From: Acetobacterium sp.
GTDB taxonomy: Bacteria; Bacillota; Clostridia; Eubacteriales; Eubacteriaceae
Length of the DNA stretch: 50,614 bases
Direction: 5' to 3'
Assembly (NCBI RefSeq): GCF_030652775.1
Contig: NZ_JAUSPS010000028.1
Coordinates: forward strand, 1-50,614
Positions 1 to 9,032 of this stretch are shown here, piece after piece. How positions within the stretch are numbered: position 1 is the first letter of the stretch; every line of letters starts with the position of its first letter. The translations under genes and the position numbers were made by a program. A model generated the notes under the pieces. That model was given only the letters and a program-made list of their open reading frames with translations. It was not told where the DNA came from and made no database searches.

Positions 1-135
1 GTTATTTATACTATTGATGATAATGTATTATACTATGATTAAATAAATGTTATGCATAGTGTAGGGTTACATCATGCTTTAAGCTTGTTTTTACCTGCGT
101 TTTATCCAGTTCTATGTACCTTTATAGGCAGGTGG

Positions 136-582
136 CTAAAAAGGTATATCGTCATCATCGGCCATCAGATGAAAATCTTCATCCAATCCCATTACTGACA
201 TATTATTATTATTTGCTTGTGGCGCTGAAGCTTGTTGGTATCCAGTTGTGGAATTTGAATCTTTCCGGCTGGATGACAGGAAATTAATCTCATCGGCAAC
301 AACTTCCGTCACATAACGTCGTTGACCATCCTGTGCGTCGTAACTTCTTACTTGTAGTCGTCCTGATACACCAATTTGGCTACCCTTTGACAAATATTGA
401 CCAGCAAATTCTGCCTGTTTTCCCCACACGACAATTGGCACGAAGTCAGCTTCTTTTTGACCATCTTTGTTTTTAAAACGACGATCCACCGCTAAGGTAA
501 ATGTAGCTACCGCTTTGCCCGTTGTTGTGTTTTTTACCTCAGGATCTCGGGTTAGTCTTCCTACTAGAATTACTTTATTCAC
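136..582 (-). CDS. ssb: Single-stranded DNA-binding protein
   Basis: Binds and protects single-stranded DNA during replication, repair and recombination, and recruits partner proteins through its C-terminal tip. The 148-aa product has the OB-fold SSB domain at about residues 1-105 (NKVILVGRLTRDPEV at the start), a short Asn/Gln-rich linker, and the acidic tip DDDDIPF typical of bacterial SSB. Length is normal for the family. It starts with GTG, preceded by a G-rich Shine-Dalgarno. It lies 11 bp after rpsF, the usual rpsF-ssb arrangement. The usual third member, rpsR, is not seen in the 135 bp downstream. Confidence 0.97.
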   Translation of the reverse strand: MNKVILVGRLTRDPEVKNTTTGKAVATFTLAVDRRFKNKDGQKEADFVPIVVWGKQAEFAGQYLSKGSQIGVSGRLQVRSYDAQDGQRRYVTEVVADEINFLSSSRKDSNSTTGYQQASAPQANNNNMSVMGLDEDFHLMADDDDIPF

Positions 583-593
583 AGAACTGCCCC

Positions 594-881
594 CTATTTC
601 TCTTTTTTAATAACGATGCTTCGAATAAACTGTTCGTTAATTTTGTATAAATGATCCAATGCATCAAGTACTGAGTTCTCAGCTTTGAAGTCTACTAATA
701 CGTAGAAACCTTCTTGATACTTTTTATCGATTTCGTAGGCTAATTTTCTTTTGCCCCATTCGTCGACTTTTTCAATCTCTCCAGCTGCTTCAATTACAGC
801 CTTTACTTTGCCGACTAATTCTTCAATCGCTTCTTTTTCAAGATCCGGTTTTAAAACAAATAATGTTTCGTATACTCTCAT
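594..881 (-). CDS. rpsF: 30S ribosomal protein S6
   Basis: Small-subunit ribosomal protein that pairs with S18 on the central domain of 16S rRNA. The 95-aa product starts MRVYETLFVLKPDLEKEA and keeps the KRKLAYEI and YQEGFYVLVDF segments of S6. Length is typical. A strong Shine-Dalgarno (GAGGAGGTG) precedes the ATG. It is the first gene of the rpsF-ssb transcript, with a good promoter about 65 bp upstream. Confidence 0.97.
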   Translation of the reverse strand: MRVYETLFVLKPDLEKEAIEELVGKVKAVIEAAGEIEKVDEWGKRKLAYEIDKKYQEGFYVLVDFKAENSVLDALDHLYKINEQFIRSIVIKKEK

Positions 882-943
882 TCCATTTCACCTCCTCATG
901 GACTATGGCTCACTTTTCCAGCGAGCAAGGATTACAGCTTTTA

Positions 944-971
944 ATTATATCATATCTTCCAATTCATGCAA
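944..971 (-). promoter_or_regulatory. Sigma-A-like promoter of rpsF-ssb
   Basis: On the minus strand a -35 TTGCAT (966-971) and a -10 TATAAT (944-949) are separated by 16 bp. The predicted leader of about 55 nt contains a short GCTC...GAGC stem just before the Shine-Dalgarno. Known S6:S18 leader autoregulation in Firmicutes makes that stem worth noting, but I could not match the binding motif. Confidence 0.7.
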
Positions 972-993
972 GGATTTTATTTTTATTTTTTAT

Positions 994-1626
994 TTATAAC
1001 GGCGCAACTGCGTTAAATAGAATTGGCGTCATAAATGTTTCGATAAAAGCCGCTAAAAAGAAAAGTGGAATCAACCATAGCAGATAAATTCGCAAACATC
1101 CAATCACCGCCTGTTTTAATTCACCTTTAAAACTTCTTCTTAAAATTGTTTTCGACAGTTTAAAACAGAGATGAACCCCCAGGGTTACACCTAACACCAG
1201 GGCCGGAATCTCAATCATACCATGGGGCAAAACACCAACCAGAAAAGCAAACCAACCGATGCCATTGGTTTGATAAACGGCTCCAATCAAGCCGATAATG
1301 ATGGCATTGGAGGCCAGCGAAAACAGCGGCAAAAATAAAAAAGGAATAACGCCCAAAAGACTACTGATTCCGCTGGCAATGACATTATTCAGAAAAATGC
1401 CGAGCCACAGGTCGATGCCAGTGCTATTAAGAAATCCCTTCTGATTGAATAGTGCCTGCAACTCCATAAAATAACTTTGACTCAAGGTTGGATCATTGAG
1501 AAATAGCAAGGTATTTAAAACAATCATGATACCAAAAAAAGCCAGGCAGAAATAATATGTTGATTTAAGTTTTTTTTCAAAATAGCTTTCGGCGCCATTC
1601 CATTGGGTCATAAAAAAAGTTTTCAT
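994..1626 (-). CDS. SpoIIM-like (DUF95) integral membrane protein
   Basis: Multi-spanning membrane protein of about 210 aa. After a short cytoplasmic N-terminus there is a TM helix at about 25-48, a soluble stretch, and several further TM helices. The segment around GIGWFAFLVGVLPHGMIEIP is the hallmark of the SpoIIM/DUF95 family, with its conserved PHG-x-x-E-x-P. In spore formers SpoIIM helps peptidoglycan degradation during engulfment, but many non-sporulating bacteria carry family members of unknown role, so no sporulation function is claimed. The start overlaps the end of the DUF951 gene by 4 nt, so the two are probably translationally coupled. Confidence 0.85.
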   Translation of the reverse strand: MKTFFMTQWNGAESYFEKKLKSTYYFCLAFFGIMIVLNTLLFLNDPTLSQSYFMELQALFNQKGFLNSTGIDLWLGIFLNNVIASGISSLLGVIPFLFLPLFSLASNAIIIGLIGAVYQTNGIGWFAFLVGVLPHGMIEIPALVLGVTLGVHLCFKLSKTILRRSFKGELKQAVIGCLRIYLLWLIPLFFLAAFIETFMTPILFNAVAPL

Positions 1627-1829
1627 CGCTCACCCTTGCTCTCACTATTTAGAATTTTCTTGATCTGTTTATTGAATTTTGATCGTTGCAGCATGACAAT
1701 ATGTCCACAACCGAGACATTTTATTTTAATATCTGCCCCGACCCGGATAATTTCCCACTGAAAGCTCCCACAGGGGTGCTTTTTTTTCATTTCTACCCGA
1801 TCCCCTAATGCATAAACTTTAGTTTCCAT
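1623..1829 (-). CDS. DUF951 family protein
   Basis: Small 68-aa protein with the typical DUF951 pattern: a short beta segment, the KKKHPCGSFQWEIIRVGADI core, then IKCLGCGHIVMLQRSKF. One Cys lies in HPCG and two in the CLGC pair, suggesting metal or redox chemistry, but the family has no assigned function that I know of. It sits in its usual place near parAB and mscS in Firmicutes. It overlaps the mscS-like gene by 11 nt at its start and the SpoIIM-like gene at its end. Confidence 0.9.
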   Translation of the reverse strand: METKVYALGDRVEMKKKHPCGSFQWEIIRVGADIKIKCLGCGHIVMLQRSKFNKQIKKILNSESKGER

Positions 1830-2718
1830 GTTTTGCCTCTACTTCTTTTTTAATACCGGCATCCTTAATTGATTCATGGGTATAAATAACTGACTTATTG
1901 TATGGAATTTCGACTCCTTTTTCTTGGAAGACTTCTTTGATTCGTTGACGCAATATATTTTCAGCCATAAATTTAGTCGATGCATCCTCATCGCAAACGA
2001 CCCGTATATTAACGGCTGATGGATCAAGCCGTGTTACGCCTTGGACTTCTGGTCTCGTTTTGAATAACTCTTCATGATTCTTATGTAGATCATCACATAA
2101 CTCTTCAAGTAATTCGGTCACCTTAGCAATGTTTTCTTCATAGGCGATACCGACATCCACAATAGCTTTTATATGACCTTTTGAATAATTGATCAAACGG
2201 TCAATTTTCCCATTATGAATAATAAAGAGCCCGCCATTAAATTCCCGGACACTAGTGGTGCGGATGCCAATGGCCTCGACAATGCCATAATGGGTTTCGT
2301 CAATGATCACATAATCGCCGACACTGAATTGATTTTCAAAGACAATCACAAATCCGCTCATCACGTCTTCGACAATGCCCTGGGCACCAAAACCAATGGC
2401 CAAGGTTCCTACGCCGGCTACCGCCAACAGTGAACCGACATTGATAAACTGACCCAGGATAATCAGACCTGCCAGGGTCCAGATGCTTGCTCTGGCGGCC
2501 GTTTTTGTGACATTGTTTAAGGTAATGATGCGCCGGGCATCTCTGGCTTCAAGCCCGGCCTTTTCGCCGTCAAAAATCCGGTCAACAACACCAAAGGTGA
2601 TTTTTAAGCCGATCATAACGCCAATCAGGACAATTCCGCAAATCAGACATTTATGCAAAAGATTTGAAAAATCGATTTGACTGATATAGGATGAAAAACT
2701 TGTTGTTATATATTCCAT
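1819..2718 (-). CDS. MscS-family mechanosensitive channel
   Basis: Small-conductance mechanosensitive channel homologue that would release osmolytes under hypo-osmotic stress from the cytoplasmic membrane. The 299-aa protein has about three TM helices in the first 130 residues. The pore-lining helix is followed by the beta-domain signature GFVIVFENQFSVGDYVIID and then an alpha/beta cytoplasmic domain (about 180-280) ending VEIPYNKSVIYTHE. Length and layout fit the YggB/YkuT type. It begins 9 bp after the CvpA-like gene and is in one run with it. Confidence 0.93.
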   Translation of the reverse strand: MEYITTSFSSYISQIDFSNLLHKCLICGIVLIGVMIGLKITFGVVDRIFDGEKAGLEARDARRIITLNNVTKTAARASIWTLAGLIILGQFINVGSLLAVAGVGTLAIGFGAQGIVEDVMSGFVIVFENQFSVGDYVIIDETHYGIVEAIGIRTTSVREFNGGLFIIHNGKIDRLINYSKGHIKAIVDVGIAYEENIAKVTELLEELCDDLHKNHEELFKTRPEVQGVTRLDPSAVNIRVVCDEDASTKFMAENILRQRIKEVFQEKGVEIPYNKSVIYTHESIKDAGIKKEVEAKHGN

Positions 2719-2727
2719 TATCGTCTC

Positions 2728-3381
2728 CTATTGAATTCCCATGTAGTTAAGTACCATTGGTGCGGCAATTTGCAGCAGGTTGCTGTTTTGGGCGGTTGGC
2801 AGATTTGACACGCCACCGGTCGAAAGATTAATGACTGAAAACACCCACAGCATGACGGCGATGATTGCGCCCCCTAAAATCAGTCCGATCAGCATTCCGG
2901 CCAAGTGATTGATTGTTCCGATAACCGGAATTTTCGATATTCCCAGAAAAATAATCTGCAGGAGCCAACAAAAAACGGATACCCCCAGAACAATGATCCC
3001 AAAACTGATACTCTGGGCAATGCCATGGATGATCAATGCGGTCATGGTGGCAAGGCTCTGATCGGTAGCGGACTGACCACCGTTGCTCGCCGCTGCTCCC
3101 AACAGTGAGTTAGTTAAACCGCTTTGCTGGGCACCCAGATCCATCAACGACTGGGAAAACGCTTCCACATTGATGGTTTCAAATAAGCTGTTAAGCACTC
3201 CCGTCTGAATCAGCCAGTCGCCCAGCAGCGGCGAAAATATCCAGGCGATTACAAAAGATGCAATAAATCCCCCGAAACTGATCAGGGTATTTATTGCACC
3301 TCGTTTGTATCCTATGATTCCTGAAAGCGAGCAAATCAGGATGCAAATAAAATCAAGTGATGTCAATGCTGAAAAACTCAT
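2728..3381 (-). CDS. CvpA-family membrane protein
   Basis: Predicted inner-membrane protein of 217 aa with four hydrophobic segments, starting at SLDFICILICSLSGIIGYKRGAI, the N-terminal pattern of the CvpA/colicin V production family. The central soluble loop (about 75-110) is rich in Gln, Ser and Ala. The C-terminal half contains the family's GTINHLAGMLIGLILGG segment. Function in Firmicutes is unsettled. It overlaps the start of the mscS-side run closely and the upstream unknown membrane gene by 4 nt. Confidence 0.8.
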   Translation of the reverse strand: MSFSALTSLDFICILICSLSGIIGYKRGAINTLISFGGFIASFVIAWIFSPLLGDWLIQTGVLNSLFETINVEAFSQSLMDLGAQQSGLTNSLLGAAASNGGQSATDQSLATMTALIIHGIAQSISFGIIVLGVSVFCWLLQIIFLGISKIPVIGTINHLAGMLIGLILGGAIIAVMLWVFSVINLSTGGVSNLPTAQNSNLLQIAAPMVLNYMGIQ

Positions 3382-4463
3382 TTTTTATTCCTATAGTATT
3401 CTTCGATGTCTTCTTCGTTGATGATCCGTACGGCACTGGTTTCCATTAGGAAGGACTTGTCGTCTGTTTCTTCATGCTGGTTCAGCCCTTTATTTAAATT
3501 TTCCAGTTCGATGGGATGAGACAGATCCCAGTCGCCGACTGTTTCTGACTGTCCTTTACCACTTACCGCAGCGGTCGTAATATCCGGCATCGCGGCGGGT
3601 TGTATTTCGGACTCATAGGCTGGCTGAACTCTTTCTGCGGTGAAGCGTTTTTCTTCCGTGACGGGATCAATTGTTTCAAAAAGTCCGGTTTCTGATTTGC
3701 CTCCCCGGCGCGGTTTTTTATAATTTGTTCGTTCTGGTGCGACATAGTTATCATCAATGATTACTTCGGTCATGTTCATGGTTTCCGGTGCATTGGGGGT
3801 AAATCCTTCATTGATTTGTTCATTGGAAAGACCATCCAAACCAATGCTTTCACGTTTTGGCACACGTGATTTTTTTCGCGGTTTCTTCTTTTCTTTTTTC
3901 GTTTCCAGATCGTACTCCAGATCCCGCTGATCTTCGGCCTTGGTTTCTTCCCGGTATTTGTGACCCAGGAGCCGTCCTAAAACAATCCCAATCACCTGAA
4001 AGACAATCGTCAATACTAATCCGATTCCAAATAATACAAAAATTGATATCTCACTACCAATTAATTGATAAATTAATCCATATGGTAGATACCAAAAAAT
4101 CGTTGGTGCGGCAATAAAAGCAAATTGATTCCAGATACTGCTTGTATCCTGTCCTGGGAACATGGTCGAAACAACCGTTAATGTCCCGGTTAAAACGACA
4201 ATCGGAATCAGACTGTATAGCATGTATCTTATCGTCTTGGGTTTTTCATCACCACTGATATTCTTAAAGCAGATTGCAAACAAGGTGATCCAGAATGCGC
4301 CAATGGTCAATAATTGGATACCATTAAACAGATAGTTAAAATCGCTTGTTCTGATCAGATCAAATACATTTTTAAATATCAGAACAATCACAATATATAG
4401 GATATTACCTAATACTGCAGCTTCTAGAGCTGATAATCGTCTCTTTCTTTTGATTTGATTCAT
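3378..4463 (-). CDS. Uncharacterised polytopic membrane protein with charged cytoplasmic tail
   Basis: I do not recognise a family. The protein starts MNQIKRKRRLSALEAAVLG, has about five TM helices within the first 170 residues, and then a highly charged, probably disordered tail of about 190 residues with a Lys/Arg-rich block (KKEKKKPRKKSR) and several acidic stretches ending IEEYYRNKK. I chose the ATG at 4463 because GGAG sits 7 nt before it. A longer reading from 4475 would place that Shine-Dalgarno inside the gene. Lying directly after parB and overlapping cvpA by 4 nt, it is probably cotranscribed with parAB. A link to the cell envelope or chromosome segregation would be speculation. Confidence 0.75.
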   Translation of the reverse strand: MNQIKRKRRLSALEAAVLGNILYIVIVLIFKNVFDLIRTSDFNYLFNGIQLLTIGAFWITLFAICFKNISGDEKPKTIRYMLYSLIPIVVLTGTLTVVSTMFPGQDTSSIWNQFAFIAAPTIFWYLPYGLIYQLIGSEISIFVLFGIGLVLTIVFQVIGIVLGRLLGHKYREETKAEDQRDLEYDLETKKEKKKPRKKSRVPKRESIGLDGLSNEQINEGFTPNAPETMNMTEVIIDDNYVAPERTNYKKPRRGGKSETGLFETIDPVTEEKRFTAERVQPAYESEIQPAAMPDITTAAVSGKGQSETVGDWDLSHPIELENLNKGLNQHEETDDKSFLMETSAVRIINEEDIEEYYRNKK

Positions 4464-4507
4464 TATTTTCTCCATTTCATATTCGAATTGTCGTAACTTG
4501 ACAGATC

Positions 4508-5401
4508 CTAATTTGTTTTTTCATATCCCAATTGTTCGAGCAGACGATCCAGTTCTTCCAGTGACGAATAGACAAACTCGATTTTTCCTTTTTTTCCGCG
4601 GCTACTTAAATGCACTTTGGTCTCAAATTTTTTCTCCAAAGCATCCTGGATTTCGATGATATAACCTTTGTCGTCTTTTTTCTTTTGCAGTGGTTTTGCC
4701 AGACCTTCGGTTTGCATTTTTTTGATGCGATTTTCAGCTTCTCTGACACTCATGCCCTTTTCAATGATCTCGTTGGCAAAAACTTCCATTTTTTCCGAAT
4801 CTTCCAGAATAAGAATTGCCCGGGCATGCCCCGAGGTAATCTGTCCCTGCGCCAATTGGTCTTGAATCGTTGTTGGTAGTTTTAGCAGCCTGAGGGTGTT
4901 GGCAATGGCCGTTCGGCTTTTCCCGATTCGAATGCCAATTTCGCCCTGGGTCAGGTTGAAGTTTTCCATCAGTGCCTCAAAGGCCATCGCTTCTTCAATA
5001 CTATTCAGGTTTTCCCGCTGCACATTTTCAATAATGGCAATCTCCAGCACTTCTTCCGGGGGGAGATCTTTGACGATCACCGGAATCTCTTTCAGGCCGA
5101 TCATATTTGCTGCCCGCCAGCGTCTTTCGCCGGCAATAATGGTATATCCCTTTGTTTCTGGTTTAACCACCAGTGGTTGGACGATGCCATGTTCTTTGAT
5201 CGACGCGCCCAATTCTTCCAACTTACTGCGATCAAAGGTTTTTCGGGGTTGTTTCGGGTTTGGTCGAACGTTATTTGTTTTTACATAAAAAACAAGCTTT
5301 TCAAGGTCAACCTCCAGTATTTCATCTTCTTGTGAGGTCACCACCGCTTCGTCGGGAAACAACGCTCTCAGCCCTTTTCCTAAACCGGTATTTTTTCCCA
5401 T
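4508..5401 (-). CDS. parB: Chromosome partitioning protein ParB/Spo0J
   Basis: CTP-dependent DNA clamp that loads at parS and spreads, recruiting SMC and stimulating ParA. The 297-aa product begins GKNTGLGKGLRALFP (the ParA-interacting N-terminal peptide). Next come the ParB/sulfiredoxin-like domain with NVRPNPKQPRKTFD and the CTP-binding box GERRWRAAN, an HTH region around LTQGEIGIRIGKSRTAIANTLRL, and a C-terminal dimerisation domain. It starts 2 bp after the parA stop codon, so the pair is an operon. Two parS sites lie just upstream of parA. Confidence 0.96.
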   Translation of the reverse strand: MGKNTGLGKGLRALFPDEAVVTSQEDEILEVDLEKLVFYVKTNNVRPNPKQPRKTFDRSKLEELGASIKEHGIVQPLVVKPETKGYTIIAGERRWRAANMIGLKEIPVIVKDLPPEEVLEIAIIENVQRENLNSIEEAMAFEALMENFNLTQGEIGIRIGKSRTAIANTLRLLKLPTTIQDQLAQGQITSGHARAILILEDSEKMEVFANEIIEKGMSVREAENRIKKMQTEGLAKPLQKKKDDKGYIIEIQDALEKKFETKVHLSSRGKKGKIEFVYSSLEELDRLLEQLGYEKTN

Positions 5402-5403
5402 AA

Positions 5404-6168
5404 CTACTCCTGTCTCTGTATAAACTCTTTTGCAAGAGCAAGATATGCTTTCGATCCTTTTGATGCATTGGCATATTCAAAAATAGTTTGCCCATAGCTG
5501 GGTGCTTCTGCCAGCCGTACATTTCTAGGAATCATCGTTTCATAAACCTTATCTTTAAAATAGTCGACCACTTCATCGACAACCTGATTCGATAAGTTAG
5601 TGCGGCTGTCGAACATCGTCATCAGCACGCCTTCAATTTCTAATTGCGGGTTTAACCCCTGTTTGACCAGACTAATGGTATTCATCAACTGGCTCACCCC
5701 TTCCAAGGCATAAAACTCGCATTGGATCGGTATCAATACCGTATTTGTCATCGCCAGGGCATTAATCGTCAATAACCCTAATGATGGTGGGCAGTCAATA
5801 AATATATAATCATAGAATGGTTTGACATTTTCAATGCTATTTTTAAGGCGCAATTCTCGCTGCGGCATATTCGTCAGTTCAATCTCGGCTCCGGCCAGAT
5901 CTGGATGAGATGGAAGGATATGAAGATTATCGTAAGAAGTCGTCAGAATGATCTCTTTAAGGTCATCGCCGTGAATAATGCCATTGTAGACGCTTTTTTC
6001 TAGATTATTCTTTTCAATTCCGAATCCACTACTGGTATTTCCCTGGGGGTCGATATCGATGACCAGGATCCGGTATCCTTCCAAACTGAGGGCAGTGGTT
6101 AAGTTTATATTTGTGGTTGTTTTTCCAACACCACCTTTTTGATTAAATACTGCCACGATTTTCGCCAT
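5404..6168 (-). CDS. parA: Chromosome partitioning ATPase ParA/Soj
   Basis: Deviant-Walker ATPase that acts with ParB in origin segregation and, in Bacillus subtilis, modulates DnaA. The 254-aa length is typical of chromosomal Soj. Visible motifs are the deviant Walker A FNQKGGVGKTTTNINLT (signature Lys present), Walker A' with VIDIDPQGN, and Walker B YIFIDCPPSLG. It is the first gene of the parAB pair and is preceded by GGAG at good spacing. Confidence 0.97.
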   Translation of the reverse strand: MAKIVAVFNQKGGVGKTTTNINLTTALSLEGYRILVIDIDPQGNTSSGFGIEKNNLEKSVYNGIIHGDDLKEIILTTSYDNLHILPSHPDLAGAEIELTNMPQRELRLKNSIENVKPFYDYIFIDCPPSLGLLTINALAMTNTVLIPIQCEFYALEGVSQLMNTISLVKQGLNPQLEIEGVLMTMFDSRTNLSNQVVDEVVDYFKDKVYETMIPRNVRLAEAPSYGQTIFEYANASKGSKAYLALAKEFIQRQE

Positions 6169-6267
6169 ACTCTACTCCTTAAATTTAATCACTCGCTCGA
6201 TGTTTGCGAAGCTACCATAAACAATCTGGCTCATTTAGTTCTGATGCTATTAATTTTTGCCAGTCTC

Positions 6268-6285
6268 ATGTTTCACGTGAAACAT
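6268..6285. promoter_or_regulatory. parS site 1
   Basis: Perfect copy of the conserved bacterial parS, TGTTTCACGTGAAACA (6269-6284), extended by one base on each side as an 18-bp palindrome. It lies between parA and rsmG, where ParB from the adjacent gene would load. Confidence 0.95.
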
Positions 6286-6320
6286 ATGAAAAGACTAACC
6301 ATCTGCATATTTTCATTTTC

Positions 6321-6348
6321 AAGAGATGTTTCACGTGAAACATCTCTT
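6321..6348. promoter_or_regulatory. parS site 2 within a 28-bp perfect palindrome
   Basis: Second perfect TGTTTCACGTGAAACA (6327-6342), 58 bp from site 1. Here the dyad extends perfectly to 28 bp (arms begin AAGAGATG), longer than the 16-bp parS core. The flanks may stabilise ParB or simply be fortuitous. Confidence 0.95.
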
Positions 6349-6405
6349 GGAAACCAGGTCAAATAGTATCATAAAACCCTTTATTTCTTCTTGCAATTTT
6401 AATAT

Positions 6406-7128
6406 TTAAACGGGGAATACTTCTTTTTTGATCTTGCCATTGATGCGTGGAAATAGATCAGGTGTTGATTTTATCTTTTCCACATTCATTATAACATGAA
6501 CATAATCGCTTTGCAGTAATAAACCCTTTTCTATTTCAACTATTTTCCCACCCAAAACGGCGATTGGCTTTCTGGCCGCTTCCAGCTCTTCCTGGTAATC
6601 TCTCCCTTTCATCGACAAAAATCGTCCCCCCACCTTTGTCAGTGGTAAGCAGTATTCAGCAAGGAGGGTCAGATTTGCCACTGCCCGGGACGTGACTACT
6701 TCATATCTTTCCCGGTAATTACTGTTTTGTCCCAATTCTTCGGCTCGGCCATGAAGAATTTTAACGTTGCTAATCCCTAACTCCTGGGCAATGGACTGAA
6801 CCACATTCAGTTTCTTTTTAGTGGAATCCATTAAGGTAATCTCCGCCTCTTCTAGTAGAATAGCCAACGGAATACCCGGAAAACCACCGCCGGTTCCGAC
6901 ATCCAGGATGCTTGACCGGGGGTTTTTGATCAGTTTAAGCAGGGTCAGGGAATCTAATAAATGAAGCTTGATAAACTCATCTTCATCGGTAATCCGAGTC
7001 AGATTGATGTGTTTATTCTTTTCTAACAGCTGATCCATATAAGCGATCAGCTTTTCTGCCTGTTTTTCATTGATAGCTATCTCGACCTCTTTGCCCAGGG
7101 CAATCAACTTTTCACTACGATTATTCAT
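6406..7128 (-). CDS. rsmG: 16S rRNA (guanine-N7) methyltransferase RsmG/GidB
   Basis: SAM-dependent enzyme that makes m7G in the 530 loop of 16S rRNA. The product from ATG 7128 ([12 protein letters not shown]) is 240 aa, the usual RsmG length. The SAM motif is [18 protein letters not shown] and the post-I motif is [10 protein letters not shown]. An upstream in-frame start at 7176 would overlap mnmG by 56 nt. I prefer 7128, which overlaps the mnmG stop by only 8 nt and has GGA about 8 nt before it. Last gene of the mnmE-mnmG-rsmG run. Confidence 0.94.
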   Translation of the reverse strand: MNNRSEKLIALGKEVEIAINEKQAEKLIAYMDQLLEKNKHINLTRITDEDEFIKLHLLDSLTLLKLIKNPRSSILDVGTGGGFPGIPLAILLEEAEITLMDSTKKKLNVVQSIAQELGISNVKILHGRAEELGQNSNYRERYEVVTSRAVANLTLLAEYCLPLTKVGGRFLSMKGRDYQEELEAARKPIAVLGGKIVEIEKGLLLQSDYVHVIMNVEKIKSTPDLFPRINGKIKKEVFPV

Positions 7129-9022
7129 TATCTGTTCCATCCTTATCTGAACTTCTTCGGCGCTGTTCCATGGCAATTAACAAAACCGAAATATCCGCCG
7201 GCGAAACCCCGGAAATTCGGGAAGCCTGTCCCATTGACAGGGGCTTTATTTCCTGAAGTTTTTCGGCCGCTTCGATCCGCAGTCCACCGATTTTAATGTA
7301 ATCAAGTTCGGGCGGTATCAACTTGTGTTCAAGCTTTTTAAATTGTTCTACCTGCTGCAGTTGTTTTTTAATATAGCCTTCATACTTGATCTGAACCTCA
7401 ACCTGTTCCACCACACTCCAGTGCCGGGTTGGCCGTTCGGGATCAAAAATCGCGGTTTGCAGATATTTAACTTCCGGCCGCCTGATCAGTTCCCCGATCG
7501 ATAAACCATGCTGGATCTCCGAGCTGCCAAAAGATTTGAGCGCCTCGTTGTTTTGTTGATTGGGTTTGACAATAACCTGATTGAGACGGATGATTTCCTG
7601 TTTGATCTGTTCTTTTTTCTCCCGGAACTTCTGATAACGGCTCTCACTGATCAGTCCGACCCTATGTCCGATCTCGGTTAACCGCAGATCGGCGTTATCC
7701 TGCCGTAACAATAACCGGTATTCGGCCCGGGATGTCATCATCCGATAGGGTTCGTCGATCCCCTTAGTAATAATATCATCGATGAGTACCCCAATATAAC
7801 CTTCGGATCGATCAATGATTATCGGTTGTTCACCCCGTGAATAAAGCGCTGCATTAATGCCGGCAATCAGCCCCTGAGCACCGGCTTCTTCGTAACCGGA
7901 GGTACCGTTGATCTGTCCGGCGAAAAACAAACCCGCAACCTCCTTGGACTCTAGTGAAGCCTTTAACCTTGTTGGATGGATACAGTCATATTCGATGGCA
8001 TAGGCCGAACGCATAAATTCCACCTTTTCCATTCCCGGCACCGTTCGATATAAGGCAATCTGAACATCCTCTGGCAGACAGGACGACATCCCCTGGACAT
8101 AGATTTCATTGGTATTTAATCCTTCCGGCTCCATAAAAATCTGATGTCGTTCCTTATCATGAAAGCGCATCACCTTGGTTTCAATGGAAGGGCAGTAACG
8201 GGGGCCAATCCCTACCACGTCTCCGGTATATAGCGGTGATCGCTCAATGTTGGCATTGATAATATCATGGGTTTCCGGGTTGGTATAGGTCAGGTAACAG
8301 GGTACCTGGTCGATATCAATCCGATCGGTTTCAAAGGAAAAGGGAACGATGTGTTCATCACCTTCCTGAATAATCATTTTGGAGTAATCCAGGGTTTTCG
8401 CATCGACCCGCGCTGGCGTTCCGGTTTTAAAACGCTGCAGTGCGATGCCATTTTTTTCGAGACTGTCCGATAAAACCATGGCCGGAAATAAGCCATTAGG
8501 TCCGCCATCATATTGAACATCGCCAATAATAATGCGGCCCTTTAAATAGGTGCCACTGCAGATGATCGCGGCTTGACAGTTATAAACTGCCCCGGTATTA
8601 ACCATCACACCGGTAATTTTTCCATCTTCAACAATAATCTCGGTGGCTTCCTGCTGTTTTAGCAGTAGGTTCACCTGGTTCTCAATCACTTCTTTCATCC
8701 GGAACTGGTAGGCTTTTTTATCGGCCTGAGCCCGCAGCGAATGAACTGCCGGACCTTTGGCGGTATTTAACATCTTACACTGAATCATCGTTGCATCAAT
8801 GTTCTTTCCCATTTCACCGCCAAGGGCATCGATTTCTCTGACCAGATGTCCTTTTCCGGTGCCGCCAATCGATGGATTGCAGGGCATCATCGCCACCGAA
8901 TCCAGATTGATCGTTAATAACAGGGTTTTCAGTCCCATTCTGGCACTGGCCAGAGCTGCTTCGGAACCAGCATGGCCGGCACCAATGACGATAATGTCGT
9001 AGTCTCCTCCTGGGTATGTCAT
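7121..9022 (-). CDS. mnmG: tRNA uridine 5-carboxymethylaminomethyl modification enzyme MnmG/GidA
   Basis: FAD-dependent partner of MnmE that installs the cmnm5 group on wobble U34 of tRNAs. From ATG 9022 ([14 protein letters not shown]) the protein is 633 aa, normal for MnmG. The N-terminal Rossmann motif [17 protein letters not shown] binds [22 protein letters not shown] and [11 protein letters not shown] are conserved family segments, and the C-terminus holds the helical tRNA-binding domain ([16 protein letters not shown]). The frame stays open 38 codons further upstream, but that part overlaps mnmE and lacks a Shine-Dalgarno, while GAGGAAAG precedes 9022. Confidence 0.96.
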   Translation of the reverse strand: MTYPGGDYDIIVIGAGHAGSEAALASARMGLKTLLLTINLDSVAMMPCNPSIGGTGKGHLVREIDALGGEMGKNIDATMIQCKMLNTAKGPAVHSLRAQADKKAYQFRMKEVIENQVNLLLKQQEATEIIVEDGKITGVMVNTGAVYNCQAAIICSGTYLKGRIIIGDVQYDGGPNGLFPAMVLSDSLEKNGIALQRFKTGTPARVDAKTLDYSKMIIQEGDEHIVPFSFETDRIDIDQVPCYLTYTNPETHDIINANIERSPLYTGDVVGIGPRYCPSIETKVMRFHDKERHQIFMEPEGLNTNEIYVQGMSSCLPEDVQIALYRTVPGMEKVEFMRSAYAIEYDCIHPTRLKASLESKEVAGLFFAGQINGTSGYEEAGAQGLIAGINAALYSRGEQPIIIDRSEGYIGVLIDDIITKGIDEPYRMMTSRAEYRLLLRQDNADLRLTEIGHRVGLISESRYQKFREKKEQIKQEIIRLNQVIVKPNQQNNEALKSFGSSEIQHGLSIGELIRRPEVKYLQTAIFDPERPTRHWSVVEQVEVQIKYEGYIKKQLQQVEQFKKLEHKLIPPELDYIKIGGLRIEAAEKLQEIKPLSMGQASRISGVSPADISVLLIAMEQRRRSSDKDGTDNE

Positions 9023-9032
9023 TCTCTTTCCT

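Noticed and set aside
751-1087. Small plus-strand frames opposite rpsF and the SpoIIM-like gene
   Set aside because: They are antisense shadows without a Shine-Dalgarno or recognisable protein pattern.
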